From: Lachnospira sp. UBA3790
Lineage (GTDB): Bacteria > Bacillota > Clostridia > Lachnospirales > Lachnospiraceae
NCBI GenBank assembly: GCA_002369135.1
Contig: DFEY01000003.1
Coordinates: 456,338 to 520,337, forward strand
Direction: 5' to 3'
Length of the DNA stretch: 64,000 bases
Part shown: positions 1 to 8,605 of the stretch, piece after piece
Layout: the number at the start of each line of letters is the position of its first letter
Numbering within the stretch: position 1 is the first letter of the stretch
Notes under the pieces: generated by a model
Seen by the model: only the letters and a program-made list of their open reading frames with translations
Database searches by the model: none
What the model was told of the DNA's origin: nothing
Program-made: the position numbers and the translations under genes

Positions 1-225
1 GGTCGTACACTTCACCCAGATAATATGGCTGCAGGTCCTGCTTCATACGGTATGACTGATACACTTGGAAGAATGCACTCTGATGCTCAGTTTGCAGGTT
101 CTTCATCTGTACCAGCTCACGTTGAAATGATGGGACTTATCGGCGCTGGAAACAACCCAATGGTTGGTATGACAGTAGCTGTTGCCGTTTCTATTCAGCA
201 GGCTGCTGACGAAGGCAAATTTTAA
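1..225 (+). CDS. GGGtGRT family protein, C-terminal part (cut by the window edge)
   Basis: The reading frame is open from base 1 and ends at TAA 223-225, so this is the last 74 residues of a longer protein. The first visible residues are Gly-Arg-Thr followed by LHPDNMAAG. That fits the end of the GGGtGRT motif that names this bacterial family. The family is known mainly from anaerobes and often lies beside a NifU-like Fe-S scaffold gene; its function is not established. The remaining segment is rich in Gly, Ala, Met and Ser and shows no membrane segment. A strong terminator follows directly, so this is the last gene of its unit. The family call rests on the motif fragment and recalled family features, so it is moderately sure. 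Confidence 0.7.
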   Translation, partial: GRTLHPDNMAAGPASYGMTDTLGRMHSDAQFAGSSSVPAHVEMMGLIGAGNNPMVGMTVAVAVSIQQAADEGKF

Positions 226-239
226 TTAAACTTATTTTA

Positions 240-270
240 GGCAAGGGATTAGTTTCCCTTGCCTTTGATT
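240..270 (+). terminator. Rho-independent terminator of the GGGtGRT gene
   Basis: An 8-bp perfect stem, GGCAAGGG with CCCTTGCC, encloses an 8-nt loop and is followed by TTTGATTTTC. It starts 15 nt after the stop codon. Confidence 0.85.
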
Positions 271-314
271 TTCATTTGTATTATTTACAAAAATAATAAT
301 AGTTGGAGAGAAAG

Positions 315-1901
315 ATGAGCGAGAAGAAAGAGAGTAAATTCAAAAAATGGATTACATTGCTAAAGGAGAATCCAGTTAGTCCAAAACTTAAAAAGATTGC
401 ATGGTTCTCAAACTTTTTAGCAGTGGCAGCATTTGTTTTTCTAAATATTGTTTTATGGTATTTTGTTTCATATAAAAACTATTTGCTACTAGATTATGTA
501 CCGGTTGGAATAATAATAGTACCTGAAATACTTCTTTTAATAGCTGTTATATTCCCGTTCTTAATCAAATGGGGAAGAAAGAGAACATATATTTCTATTA
601 CTATTTCATTGGTGGTAGCGGTTGCACTTATTGTGACAAGTATTTGGAGTCTAGCATTTAGCAAGAGCATCAAAGACTTTATCAGTTCATTTGACGATGC
701 CGTAACTACAATATCTAACAATAGTAAAGTTTCTACAGATGATTACAATATATTTGTAGATAAAACCGATAAGGCACATGAATTATCTCATATGGCCAAC
801 TATACATTTGGTATTGTGAATAATTACGACGTAGATGATATGCACTCAGTTGTTTTAATGATTGAAGATGCATTGAAGAAGCCAGTTAAAATTAAGAAGT
901 TTAATGATGTAGCAGAGTTAGCGGAAGGTCTAATTGAAAAGAAATGTCAGGCTATTATTGTAGATGATTCTTTGATGAGTATGATTGTGGAAGCTGGCGA
1001 TACTACTGATGATGACAAAAACAATGGTCCATATGCTGATTTTAGTAAATCTTTGAAGATTATTAAAGGCTTTACTGTTAAAAATGAACTAGCGCCTATG
1101 GATGATCCAGGAAATGTAAGCAAGAGATGCTTTAATGTATTCTTGAGTGGTATTGATACAGGCGGAGATGTTACGAACAAGAGTCAAAGTGACGTTAACG
1201 TTATACTTTCAATCAACCCTAATACAAATACAATAGTAGGAGTATCAACACCTAGTGATTATTATGTTCCTTTGTCGATCTCGGGCACAGAAAAGGACAA
1301 ACTTTGCTACGGTGGTAACTATGGTATAGATGTTTCCATGAAGACATTGTCGTTGTTCTATGGAATTGATATTGATTACTACGTACGTATGAATTTCACT
1401 GGATTTAAGGATATTATCGACGAATTAGGTGGAATAAATGTAGAATCTGATTATGCCTTTGAAACACACGGATATAAGTTCAAAAAAGGTATGAATAAGA
1501 ATTTGAACGGTGATCAGGCACTTTGGTTCGCTAGAGAGCGTAAATCACTCAAAAAAGGCGATGTTTCGAGAAGTAACAACCAGATGAAGGTTATTGAGGC
1601 TGTTATTGAAAAGACATCAACCAGCTCGATTCTTAACGATTACAAAGATATTTTGAAGAATATCAGTGAGAGTTTCCAAACAAATATGTCTATTGGTACT
1701 ATGAAATCCATTGTTAAGATGCAGGTATCAAAGGGTGATAAGTGGAAAATTCACTTATATAGCGTCTCTGGAAAGAAAGGAGTAGAAACTACATTCTCTA
1801 TTCCAAGTATGAAACAGCATGTATTAATCCCTAATACAAAGACTGTAAAGGATGCTAAGAAGTACTTTAAGCAGAATAAGTTTGGAAAAAACATAAAGTA
1901 A
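315..1901 (+). CDS. LytR-CpsA-Psr (LCP) family cell-wall glycopolymer ligase
   Basis: LCP proteins are membrane enzymes that move undecaprenyl-linked glycopolymers such as teichoic acids or capsule onto peptidoglycan outside the cell. The ATG at 315 is chosen because GGAGAG lies just upstream; an in-frame TTG at 303 overlaps that site. Three hydrophobic segments lie at about residues 27-50, 60-82 and 89-112. An accessory domain follows, and the LCP core begins near residue 293. Recognisable core elements include DYYVRMNFTGF, DELGGI and ALWFARER (Arg407 and Arg409). The usual TPRD motif reads TPSD at residues 312-315, so one conserved arginine of the phosphate-binding site is replaced by serine. 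The gene is flanked by a terminator upstream and a new promoter downstream, so it is probably monocistronic. Confidence 0.88.
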   Translation: MSEKKESKFKKWITLLKENPVSPKLKKIAWFSNFLAVAAFVFLNIVLWYFVSYKNYLLLDYVPVGIIIVPEILLLIAVIFPFLIKWGRKRTYISITISLVVAVALIVTSIWSLAFSKSIKDFISSFDDAVTTISNNSKVSTDDYNIFVDKTDKAHELSHMANYTFGIVNNYDVDDMHSVVLMIEDALKKPVKIKKFNDVAELAEGLIEKKCQAIIVDDSLMSMIVEAGDTTDDDKNNGPYADFSKSLKIIKGFTVKNELAPMDDPGNVSKRCFNVFLSGIDTGGDVTNKSQSDVNVILSINPNTNTIVGVSTPSDYYVPLSISGTEKDKLCYGGNYGIDVSMKTLSLFYGIDIDYYVRMNFTGFKDIIDELGGINVESDYAFETHGYKFKKGMNKNLNGDQALWFARERKSLKKGDVSRSNNQMKVIEAVIEKTSTSSILNDYKDILKNISESFQTNMSIGTMKSIVKMQVSKGDKWKIHLYSVSGKKGVETTFSIPSMKQHVLIPNTKTVKDAKKYFKQNKFGKNIK

Positions 1902-1950
1902 TAGTTTTTTGACAAAAAGAAATAGAATGTAACAAATTTGTAATATTTTA

Positions 1951-1979
1951 TTGACAAATTGTAACAAATAACTTATAAT
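1951..1979 (+). promoter_or_regulatory. Sigma-A-type promoter of the 3D-domain gene
   Basis: A consensus TTGACA at 1951-1956 and TATAAT at 1974-1979 are separated by 17 bp. The expected transcription start is near 1986. Confidence 0.85.
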
Positions 1980-2018
1980 ACACTCCGAAGCGTCGAACAG
2001 GCGCGGAAGGAGTGTATT
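1977..2018 (+). repeat. Inverted repeat across the -10 box and ribosome binding site
   Basis: AATACACTCC at 1977-1986 is a perfect inverted repeat of GGAGTGTATT at 2009-2018. Inside it, GCGTC (1990-1994) can pair with GGCGC (2000-2004) around the loop GAACA. The left arm overlaps the -10 box and the right arm contains the SD sequence. If transcription starts near 1986 the left arm is not transcribed, so a DNA operator is as likely as an RNA hairpin. Confidence 0.6.
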
Positions 2019-2025
2019 AATTATT

Positions 2026-2643
2026 ATGAATACTAAAAAGATTGTGATAAGCATTATTGCGATTGTTGCTGTATTATCTACAGCATTAGCGCTTGGTACA
2101 ATCGATTTTGATAGTAAGAAAAGTGCTAATACAGTAAAAGCAGAGATTTCAACTGTTAAATCAATCGAATCAATGCAAATCCAAAAATCTGAAAACAAAA
2201 TAAACTTACTGAGCGAGACACCTATGGATAAGGCTTTTGCAAAGGCTAATGAACAAAAGAAAGCTAAAGCTAAAGCATTGGCTGCTAAAAAAGCTAAAAA
2301 GTTAGCTAAGATTAAGAAAGCAAAAGCTAAAAAAGCAAAAATCAAATCTCAGTACAAGAAACTAGGAACATTTAATGCTTCAGCTTATTGTGGATGTGCA
2401 TCATGTTGTGGATCAGCTGGTGGACATACAGCATCAGGTACAACACCTAGAGCTGGCAGAACAATTGCTACAGACCCTTCAGTTATTCCTTTAGGATCAA
2501 AAGTATTGATTGATGGTAAGGAGTATATAGCTGAGGATACAGGCGGAGCTATCGGTGGTAAGAGAATAGATATCTTTTTCTCATCACACAGTGAGGCTCT
2601 CCAATTCGGTAGACGTAGTGTAGAAGTATCAATTAAAAAGTAA
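2026..2643 (+). CDS. Secreted or anchored 3D-domain protein (RpfB/YabE/MltA-like core)
   Basis: The protein starts with a hydrophobic signal or anchor (about residues 4-25), continues with a long Lys/Ala-rich stretch (about 70-110), and ends with a 3D domain (about 112-205). The three aspartates that name the domain are visible: Asp150 in ATDP, Asp171 in EDTGG and Asp182 in RIDIF. In characterised relatives this double-psi barrel fold is a lytic transglycosylase core acting on peptidoglycan. The Cys-rich motif YCGCASCCG at the domain start is common in clostridial members. The basic linker could bind the anionic wall, which is inference. The gene has its own consensus promoter and terminator. 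The SD lies rather far from the ATG, about 13 nt, inside an inverted repeat. Confidence 0.88.
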   Translation: MNTKKIVISIIAIVAVLSTALALGTIDFDSKKSANTVKAEISTVKSIESMQIQKSENKINLLSETPMDKAFAKANEQKKAKAKALAAKKAKKLAKIKKAKAKKAKIKSQYKKLGTFNASAYCGCASCCGSAGGHTASGTTPRAGRTIATDPSVIPLGSKVLIDGKEYIAEDTGGAIGGKRIDIFFSSHSEALQFGRRSVEVSIKK

Positions 2644-2662
2644 ATATTTGGTTTATACAAAA

Positions 2663-2720
2663 AAGAAAAGCACAAGGTTATGAACGATTGTTAGTGAATG
2701 GCCTTGTGTTTTTCTTTTTT
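2663..2720 (+). terminator. Terminator of the 3D-domain gene
   Basis: GCACAAGG at 2670-2677 pairs with CCTTGTG(T) at 2702-2709, with flanking A-rich and T-rich sequence extending the stem. The run TTTTTCTTTTTT follows. Confidence 0.75.
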
Positions 2721-2722
2721 GT

Positions 2723-2751
2723 TTGAAATGAATTCTTCTTTATTGTATAAT
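2723..2751 (+). promoter_or_regulatory. Sigma-A-type promoter of glnS
   Basis: TTGAAA at 2723-2728 and TATAAT at 2746-2751 are separated by 17 bp. No T-box or other long leader fits between this promoter and the start codon at 2782. Confidence 0.75.
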
Positions 2752-2781
2752 TTACACAATTGCAAATTAGTTGGAGGAATT

Positions 2782-4458
2782 ATGGATAACGAGAATAAAA
2801 CACCAGAATCCAAAAATTTTATAGAACAGATTATTGATAAAGATTTAGAAGAAGGTAGATTTGATCACGTTCAGACTAGATTTCCACCAGAACCAAATGG
2901 ATATCTACACATTGGTCATGCAAAATCTATTCTTTTAAACTATGGAATAGCCGAAGAGTACAATGGTAAGTTTAATCTACGTTTTGACGATACAAACCCA
3001 GCTAAAGAAGATGAGGAGTTTGTAGAGTCTATTAAGAATGACGTTAAATGGCTTGGAGTAGATTGGGAAGATAGATTATTCTTTTCATCAAATTACTTTG
3101 ACCAGATGTACGAAGCTGCAGTAAAACTTATCAAAAAGGGTAAGGCATATGTTTGTGATTTATCTGCCGATGAGATTAGAGAATCACGCGGTTGGGCCGA
3201 AGAGCCAGGAAAAGAGAGTCCATATAGGGACAGAAGCGTGGAAGAAAACCTTGATTTGTTTGAGAGAATGAAGAACGGCGAATTTGCCGACGGCGAAAAA
3301 GTTCTTCGTGCAAAAATAGATATGGCATCTCCTAATATGAATATGAGAGATCCGGTTATCTACCGTGTGGCACATCTTACTCATCACAATACAGGTGATA
3401 AGTGGTGCATTTACCCAATGTATGACTTTGCACATCCTATCGAGGATGCGATAGAAGGAATCAGTCATTCTATCTGCACATTAGAGTTTGAAGACCACAG
3501 ACCTTTGTACGATTGGGTAGTAAATGAATTAGAATATGACCAGCCACCTCGTCAGGTAGAGTTTGCAAAACTTTATCTTACAAATGTGGTTACTGGCAAG
3601 AGATACATAAAACAGCTTGTGGAAGAAGGAATAGTGGACGGATGGGATGATCCAAGACTTGTTTCTATAGCAGCTCTTCGTCGAAGAGGCTACACACCTG
3701 AGGCTATAAAGATGTTTGTTGACCTTTGTGGCGTATCGAAGAGCAACAGTTCAGTAGATTATGCAATGCTTGAGTATTGTATCCGTGAGGACTTAAATCT
3801 TAAGAAACCACGTTACATGGCTGTGCTAGATCCTGTGAAGGTGATTATTGATAATTATCCAGAGGATGAAGAGGAATGGTTGGATGCTCCAAACAATGTT
3901 AAGAATGAAGAACTTGGTTCTCGTAAGATTCCTTTCTGTAAGGAACTATACATTGAGAGAGCTGATTTTATGGAGGACCCTCCAAAGAAATATTTCAGAC
4001 TATTCCCTGGAAATGAAGTTAGACTAATGAATGCATACTTTGTTAAGTGTGTTGATTATAAAAAAGATGAGAGCGGCAAAGTAACTGAGATTCATGTTAC
4101 ATATGATCCAGAAACTAAGTCAGGCTCAGGATTTACTGGAAGAAAAGTAAAGGGAACTATTCACTGGGTATCGGCTAGACATGCTGTAAAAGCAGAGGCT
4201 AGACTATATGAAAATATAGTGGATGAAGAAAAGGGCGTTTACAACGAAGACGGTTCACTCAACTTAAATCCAAACTCGTTAGAAGTTCTAGATAACTGTT
4301 ACATTGAACCAGCATTGGCTGAAGTAGAACCAGAAGACAAATTCCAGTTTATGAGAAATGGATTTTTCTGCGCTGATATGCATGATCACACAAAAGACCA
4401 CCCAGTCTTTAACAGAATTGTTTCTTTGAAAAGTTCTTTCAAATTACCTAAAGCTTAA
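2782..4458 (+). CDS. glnS: Glutaminyl-tRNA synthetase
   Basis: This cytoplasmic class I enzyme charges tRNA-Gln directly with glutamine. The ATG at 2782 follows the SD GGAGGA; an in-frame ATG at 2698 lies within the preceding terminator and is rejected. The 558-residue protein has the family's usual length. Visible landmarks are the [16 protein letters not shown] signature (HIGH at residues 43-46), FDDTNP, GWDDPR and LRRRGYTPE. The KMSKS loop is divergent: where enterobacterial enzymes have VMSKRKL, this one has VVTGKRYI, with Thr-Gly-Lys-Arg at 271-274. The C-terminal two-barrel anticodon-binding region is present. The gene lies alone between its own promoter and terminator. Confidence 0.95.
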   Translation: MDNENKTPESKNFIEQIIDKDLEEGRFDHVQTRFPPEPNGYLHIGHAKSILLNYGIAEEYNGKFNLRFDDTNPAKEDEEFVESIKNDVKWLGVDWEDRLFFSSNYFDQMYEAAVKLIKKGKAYVCDLSADEIRESRGWAEEPGKESPYRDRSVEENLDLFERMKNGEFADGEKVLRAKIDMASPNMNMRDPVIYRVAHLTHHNTGDKWCIYPMYDFAHPIEDAIEGISHSICTLEFEDHRPLYDWVVNELEYDQPPRQVEFAKLYLTNVVTGKRYIKQLVEEGIVDGWDDPRLVSIAALRRRGYTPEAIKMFVDLCGVSKSNSSVDYAMLEYCIREDLNLKKPRYMAVLDPVKVIIDNYPEDEEEWLDAPNNVKNEELGSRKIPFCKELYIERADFMEDPPKKYFRLFPGNEVRLMNAYFVKCVDYKKDESGKVTEIHVTYDPETKSGSGFTGRKVKGTIHWVSARHAVKAEARLYENIVDEEKGVYNEDGSLNLNPNSLEVLDNCYIEPALAEVEPEDKFQFMRNGFFCADMHDHTKDHPVFNRIVSLKSSFKLPKA

Positions 4459-4473
4459 TAATCAAATCAAAAG

Positions 4474-4523
4474 AGAACCTCCGACGGAAATAACAAAAAT
4501 ATCCTTATGGAGGTTCTTTTTTG
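4474..4523 (+). terminator. Rho-independent terminator of glnS
   Basis: AGAACCTCC at 4474-4482 pairs with GGAGGTTCT at 4509-4517 and is followed by six T residues. Confidence 0.85.
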
Positions 4524-4550
4524 ATTTATAAAAATTTAGGTAATTTAAAA

Positions 4551-4605
4551 GAAAAACCTTGCGAAAGAAAATTTCTGTCATTTTCTTTGCAAGGTTTTTC
4601 TTTTT
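4551..4605. terminator. Very long hairpin, likely terminator for the - strand gene
   Basis: GAAAAACCTTGC at 4551-4562 pairs with GCAAGGTTTTTC at 4589-4600. The inner arms AAAGAAAAT and ATTTTCTTT extend the stem to about 21 bp with a single bulged G. It lies just past the stop of the YtxH-like gene and just beyond the glnS terminator, so it can end transcription from both sides. Confidence 0.75.
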
Positions 4606-4622
4606 GGAAAAAACGAAATCTT

Positions 4623-5237
4623 TTATAAATCAGAAAGCTCGTCTTCCATGAAGTCAATTCCTTCATCCTTCTTTACCTTAGGAATATCAACTTCCTCAGT
4701 AGTAGCAGGTTCTGGATTTGATGCTGGTTTATCAAAATCATCAAAGTCCTCAGTAGAAGGATTAACTTTTTCTTTAATGGCATCTTTGGCATCGTTAACA
4801 GTTTCTTTAACTTTTGCCTTTGCATCTTCAATCTTTTCTTCGCCAATCATATCGATGGCTTTGTCTTTAGCATCAGATGCTACACTAGAAACTCTTAGAG
4901 CAGTTTCTTTAACTTTGCCCTTAGTAGTTTCATAGTTTTCTTTAATCTTTTCGGCGTTTTCTTCGCCTATTTTTTCTGTTACTTGCTCAACTGTTTCATC
5001 ATATTTATCAATGATTTTATCAGCTACCTGATCAGCAGCTTGTTTAGCCTTCTTAGTATTAAAAGAAATTTTGATCTTGTCACCTGTAGTTTCGTAGTCG
5101 AAGTATTTCTCGCCACTCAAATCTTCAAATACTTCATCATCTTTTCTTGTTTCCTTACGGTTTTTAACATAAAGTACGCTACCTACAGTTGCGCCTACTA
5201 CAGCGGCAGTACCTACTAACTTATTGAAAAATCCCAT
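4623..5237 (-). CDS. YtxH-like small membrane-anchored coiled-coil protein
   Basis: The protein starts with a short hydrophobic anchor (about residues 5-24, GTAAVVGATVGSVLYV) and a basic stop. A long, highly charged amphipathic helical region (about 58-160) follows, with repeating Lys/Glu/Asp-Ala patterns such as DAKDKAIDMIGEEKIEDAKAKV. The tail is acidic. This layout matches YtxH/LEA-like proteins linked to stress in other Firmicutes, but the sequence is low in complexity and the family call is weak. On the - strand a clear GGGAGGA lies upstream of the ATG. The gene is divergent from the glycosylase gene and convergent with glnS, so it is monocistronic. No enzyme motif is visible. Confidence 0.65.
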   Translation of the reverse strand: MGFFNKLVGTAAVVGATVGSVLYVKNRKETRKDDEVFEDLSGEKYFDYETTGDKIKISFNTKKAKQAADQVADKIIDKYDETVEQVTEKIGEENAEKIKENYETTKGKVKETALRVSSVASDAKDKAIDMIGEEKIEDAKAKVKETVNDAKDAIKEKVNPSTEDFDDFDKPASNPEPATTEEVDIPKVKKDEGIDFMEDELSDL

Positions 5238-5325
5238 AATATATCCTCCCGAATTAGTTGTTAAGATAATTATAATACTTATCTAAAATAAATAAAAGTC
5301 TATAATTGTAAAAGTTTTGTGAATT

Positions 5326-5341
5326 TGATAATATGTTCTCT
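5326..5341 (+). promoter_or_regulatory. Extended -10 promoter abutting the glycosylase start (putative leaderless)
   Basis: TGA-TAATAT lies at 5326-5334 and is followed by 7 nt and the ATG at 5342. No Shine-Dalgarno is visible. Transcription would start at or next to the ATG. Confidence 0.5.
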
Positions 5342-6232
5342 ATGAAAATTAGGAAGAAGAAAGAAAACATAATAATAGAAGAGGTTAAAGATTTTCTTTT
5401 GTCGCAGACGCTAGAGTGCGGTCAGTGCTTTAGGTTTGAAAAGTTAGGCGATGAAGAATATGTGATTGTTGCAAACAACAGATTGCTTCACATCAAGCAA
5501 GAGAATGATACCCTTATTTTTTACAACACATCAAAAGAAGATGTGGTGGAATTTTGGGTTCATTATTTCGACCTAGACAAAGACTACAAGAAAATTAAAA
5601 ACTTCTTGAGACGAAAAGATGAAAAACTTCGTCCAGTGATTAAAGATAAGTGGGGAATTAGAATACTAAACCAAGATTTTCATGAGACACTTATTTCATT
5701 TATTATTTCTCAGAACAAACAGATTCCACATATTAAACAGTTGGTGGAAAACTTAAGTAATACATATGGAAAATACTTAGGAACTATTGAGGGTAAAAAG
5801 TATTATGCTTTTCCTACTATAAATAAGCTGGGGTCTTTGACGGAGGAGCAGTGGCGAGATCTCAAAGTTGGTTTTAGAGCACCATATCTTTTAGATGCAT
5901 CCACCATGCTTTCAAAGAGAAGGCTAAAGGTTAATTCATTCTTCGAATATGGAAATCGCATTGATGAAAAATATGCTAGAGATATTTTGACAAGCATTAA
6001 AGGCGTCGGAGACAAAGTAGCCAATTGCGTAATGTTGTTTTCGCTCGGTTATTCATCTAGTTTTCCAATCGACGTTTGGATTAAGAGAATAATGGAAACT
6101 ATGTACTTTGACGGAAAAGAAGTTGAGAAAGAAGAGATAGCTGAATTTGCTAAGAAAATGTATGGCGAATACGGCGGATATGCTCAGCAATACCTTTTCT
6201 GTTACGGTAGAGATAATAACATAGGTAAATAA
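5342..6232 (+). CDS. OGG1/AlkA-type DNA glycosylase (probable 8-oxoguanine DNA glycosylase/AP lyase)
   Basis: Enzymes of this HhH-GPD family remove oxidised or alkylated bases in base-excision repair. The helix-hairpin-helix and GPD region is clear: SIKGVGDKVANCVMLFSLG, then SFPIDVWIKR. Lys225 sits where OGG1 has its Schiff-base lysine, and Asp244 is the conserved catalytic aspartate. Having both suggests a bifunctional glycosylase/lyase rather than AlkA, which lacks the lysine. The N-terminal domain (about 1-110), with TLECGQCFRF, matches the OGG1 N-terminal fold. The ATG at 5342 is preferred over the one at 5333 because the latter overlaps the -10 box. No SD precedes either start. Confidence 0.88.
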   Translation: MKIRKKKENIIIEEVKDFLLSQTLECGQCFRFEKLGDEEYVIVANNRLLHIKQENDTLIFYNTSKEDVVEFWVHYFDLDKDYKKIKNFLRRKDEKLRPVIKDKWGIRILNQDFHETLISFIISQNKQIPHIKQLVENLSNTYGKYLGTIEGKKYYAFPTINKLGSLTEEQWRDLKVGFRAPYLLDASTMLSKRRLKVNSFFEYGNRIDEKYARDILTSIKGVGDKVANCVMLFSLGYSSSFPIDVWIKRIMETMYFDGKEVEKEEIAEFAKKMYGEYGGYAQQYLFCYGRDNNIGK

Positions 6233-6238
6233 TAAAAA

Positions 6239-6266
6239 GAAATTGACATATGTCAGTTTCTTTTTT
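6239..6266 (+). terminator. Terminator of the glycosylase gene
   Basis: GAAATTGACAT pairs with ATGTCAGTTTC around a near-zero loop, with one T-G pair, and is followed by six T residues. Confidence 0.8.
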
Positions 6267-6304
6267 AGAAATTATTAAATATTTGTAAACTTTTTTTAAT
6301 TATA

Positions 6305-6332
6305 TTGATTTTATTTAAATTAGTGATAATAT
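6305..6332 (+). promoter_or_regulatory. Promoter of groES-groEL
   Basis: TTGATT at 6305-6310 and TAATAT at 6327-6332 have 16 bp spacing; GATAAT at 6325-6330 is an alternative -10. The CIRCE operator lies immediately downstream. Confidence 0.6.
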
Positions 6333-6344
6333 AGGTCCTAGTGA

Positions 6345-6371
6345 TTAGCACTCTAATATAAAGAGTGCTAA
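6345..6371 (+). promoter_or_regulatory. CIRCE operator (HrcA binding site)
   Basis: TTAGCACTC at 6345-6353, a 9-nt spacer and GAGTGCTAA at 6363-6371 match the CIRCE consensus perfectly. CIRCE is the known target of the heat-shock repressor HrcA, so groESL here is very likely HrcA controlled. The site lies in the 5' untranslated region, 26 nt before the groES start. Confidence 0.97.
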
Positions 6372-6397
6372 ATATATGCTTTAAGGAGGATTTTGTT

Positions 6398-8316
<1,919 letters not shown>

Positions 8317-8326
8317 AAATAATGTT

Positions 8327-8370
8327 TAGAGGCATATGAAATGGAGAAAAGCCAAAATCATATGCCTCTA
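8327..8370 (+). repeat. Hairpin repeat copy 1 downstream of groEL
   Basis: TAGAGGCATATGA at 8327-8339 is perfectly complementary to TCATATGCCTCTA at 8358-8370, giving a 13-bp stem with an 18-nt A-rich loop. No T-run follows. It may stabilise the groESL mRNA 3' end or act as a weak terminator. Confidence 0.8.
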
Positions 8371-8390
8371 TTTAAGAGAAAATAAAGAAG

Positions 8391-8434
8391 TAGAGGCATA
8401 TAAAAAAGCAAAAAGCCGAAATCATATGCCTCTA
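8391..8434 (+). repeat. Hairpin repeat copy 2 downstream of groEL
   Basis: TAGAGGCATAT at 8391-8401 pairs with ATATGCCTCTA at 8424-8434, an 11-bp stem. It begins 64 bp after copy 1 and shares the loop sequence AAAAGCC and the full right arm, so the unit appears to be a tandem duplication. The rest of the 289-bp gap (8435-8605) holds only the promoter of the next gene. Confidence 0.8.
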
Positions 8435-8524
8435 AATACAAATTTTCGAGAAAATAGATGCATTCTTAAAATATATCATTATTAAAATGGCACCATTTTT
8501 CATAACATTGTACCTATATAATTA

Positions 8525-8553
8525 TTGTGTATAAAATATCTATTTGATATAAT
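8525..8553 (+). promoter_or_regulatory. Promoter of the secreted beta-helix gene
   Basis: TTGTGT at 8525-8530 and TATAAT at 8548-8553 are 17 bp apart. TGA directly before the -10 makes it an extended -10 promoter. A leader of about 45 nt follows. Confidence 0.75.
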
Positions 8554-8605
8554 CAAAAATAGGTTACGTGCGGAAGTTGAATAAATTAAATAAAGGAGAT
8601 TTTTT

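Noticed and set aside
1824..2345. Long - strand reading frame opposite the 3D-domain gene
   Set aside because: It is the shadow of the Lys/Ala-rich coding region, has no SD and runs through the promoter.
2698..2781. Longer N-terminus for GlnRS from the ATG at 2698
   Set aside because: That region is the terminator and promoter between the genes; a strong SD precedes the ATG at 2782, which gives the normal protein start.
8317..8605. CRISPR array or mobile repeat after groEL
   Set aside because: Only two copies exist, each is a self-complementary hairpin, and there are no spacers, cas genes or target-site duplications.
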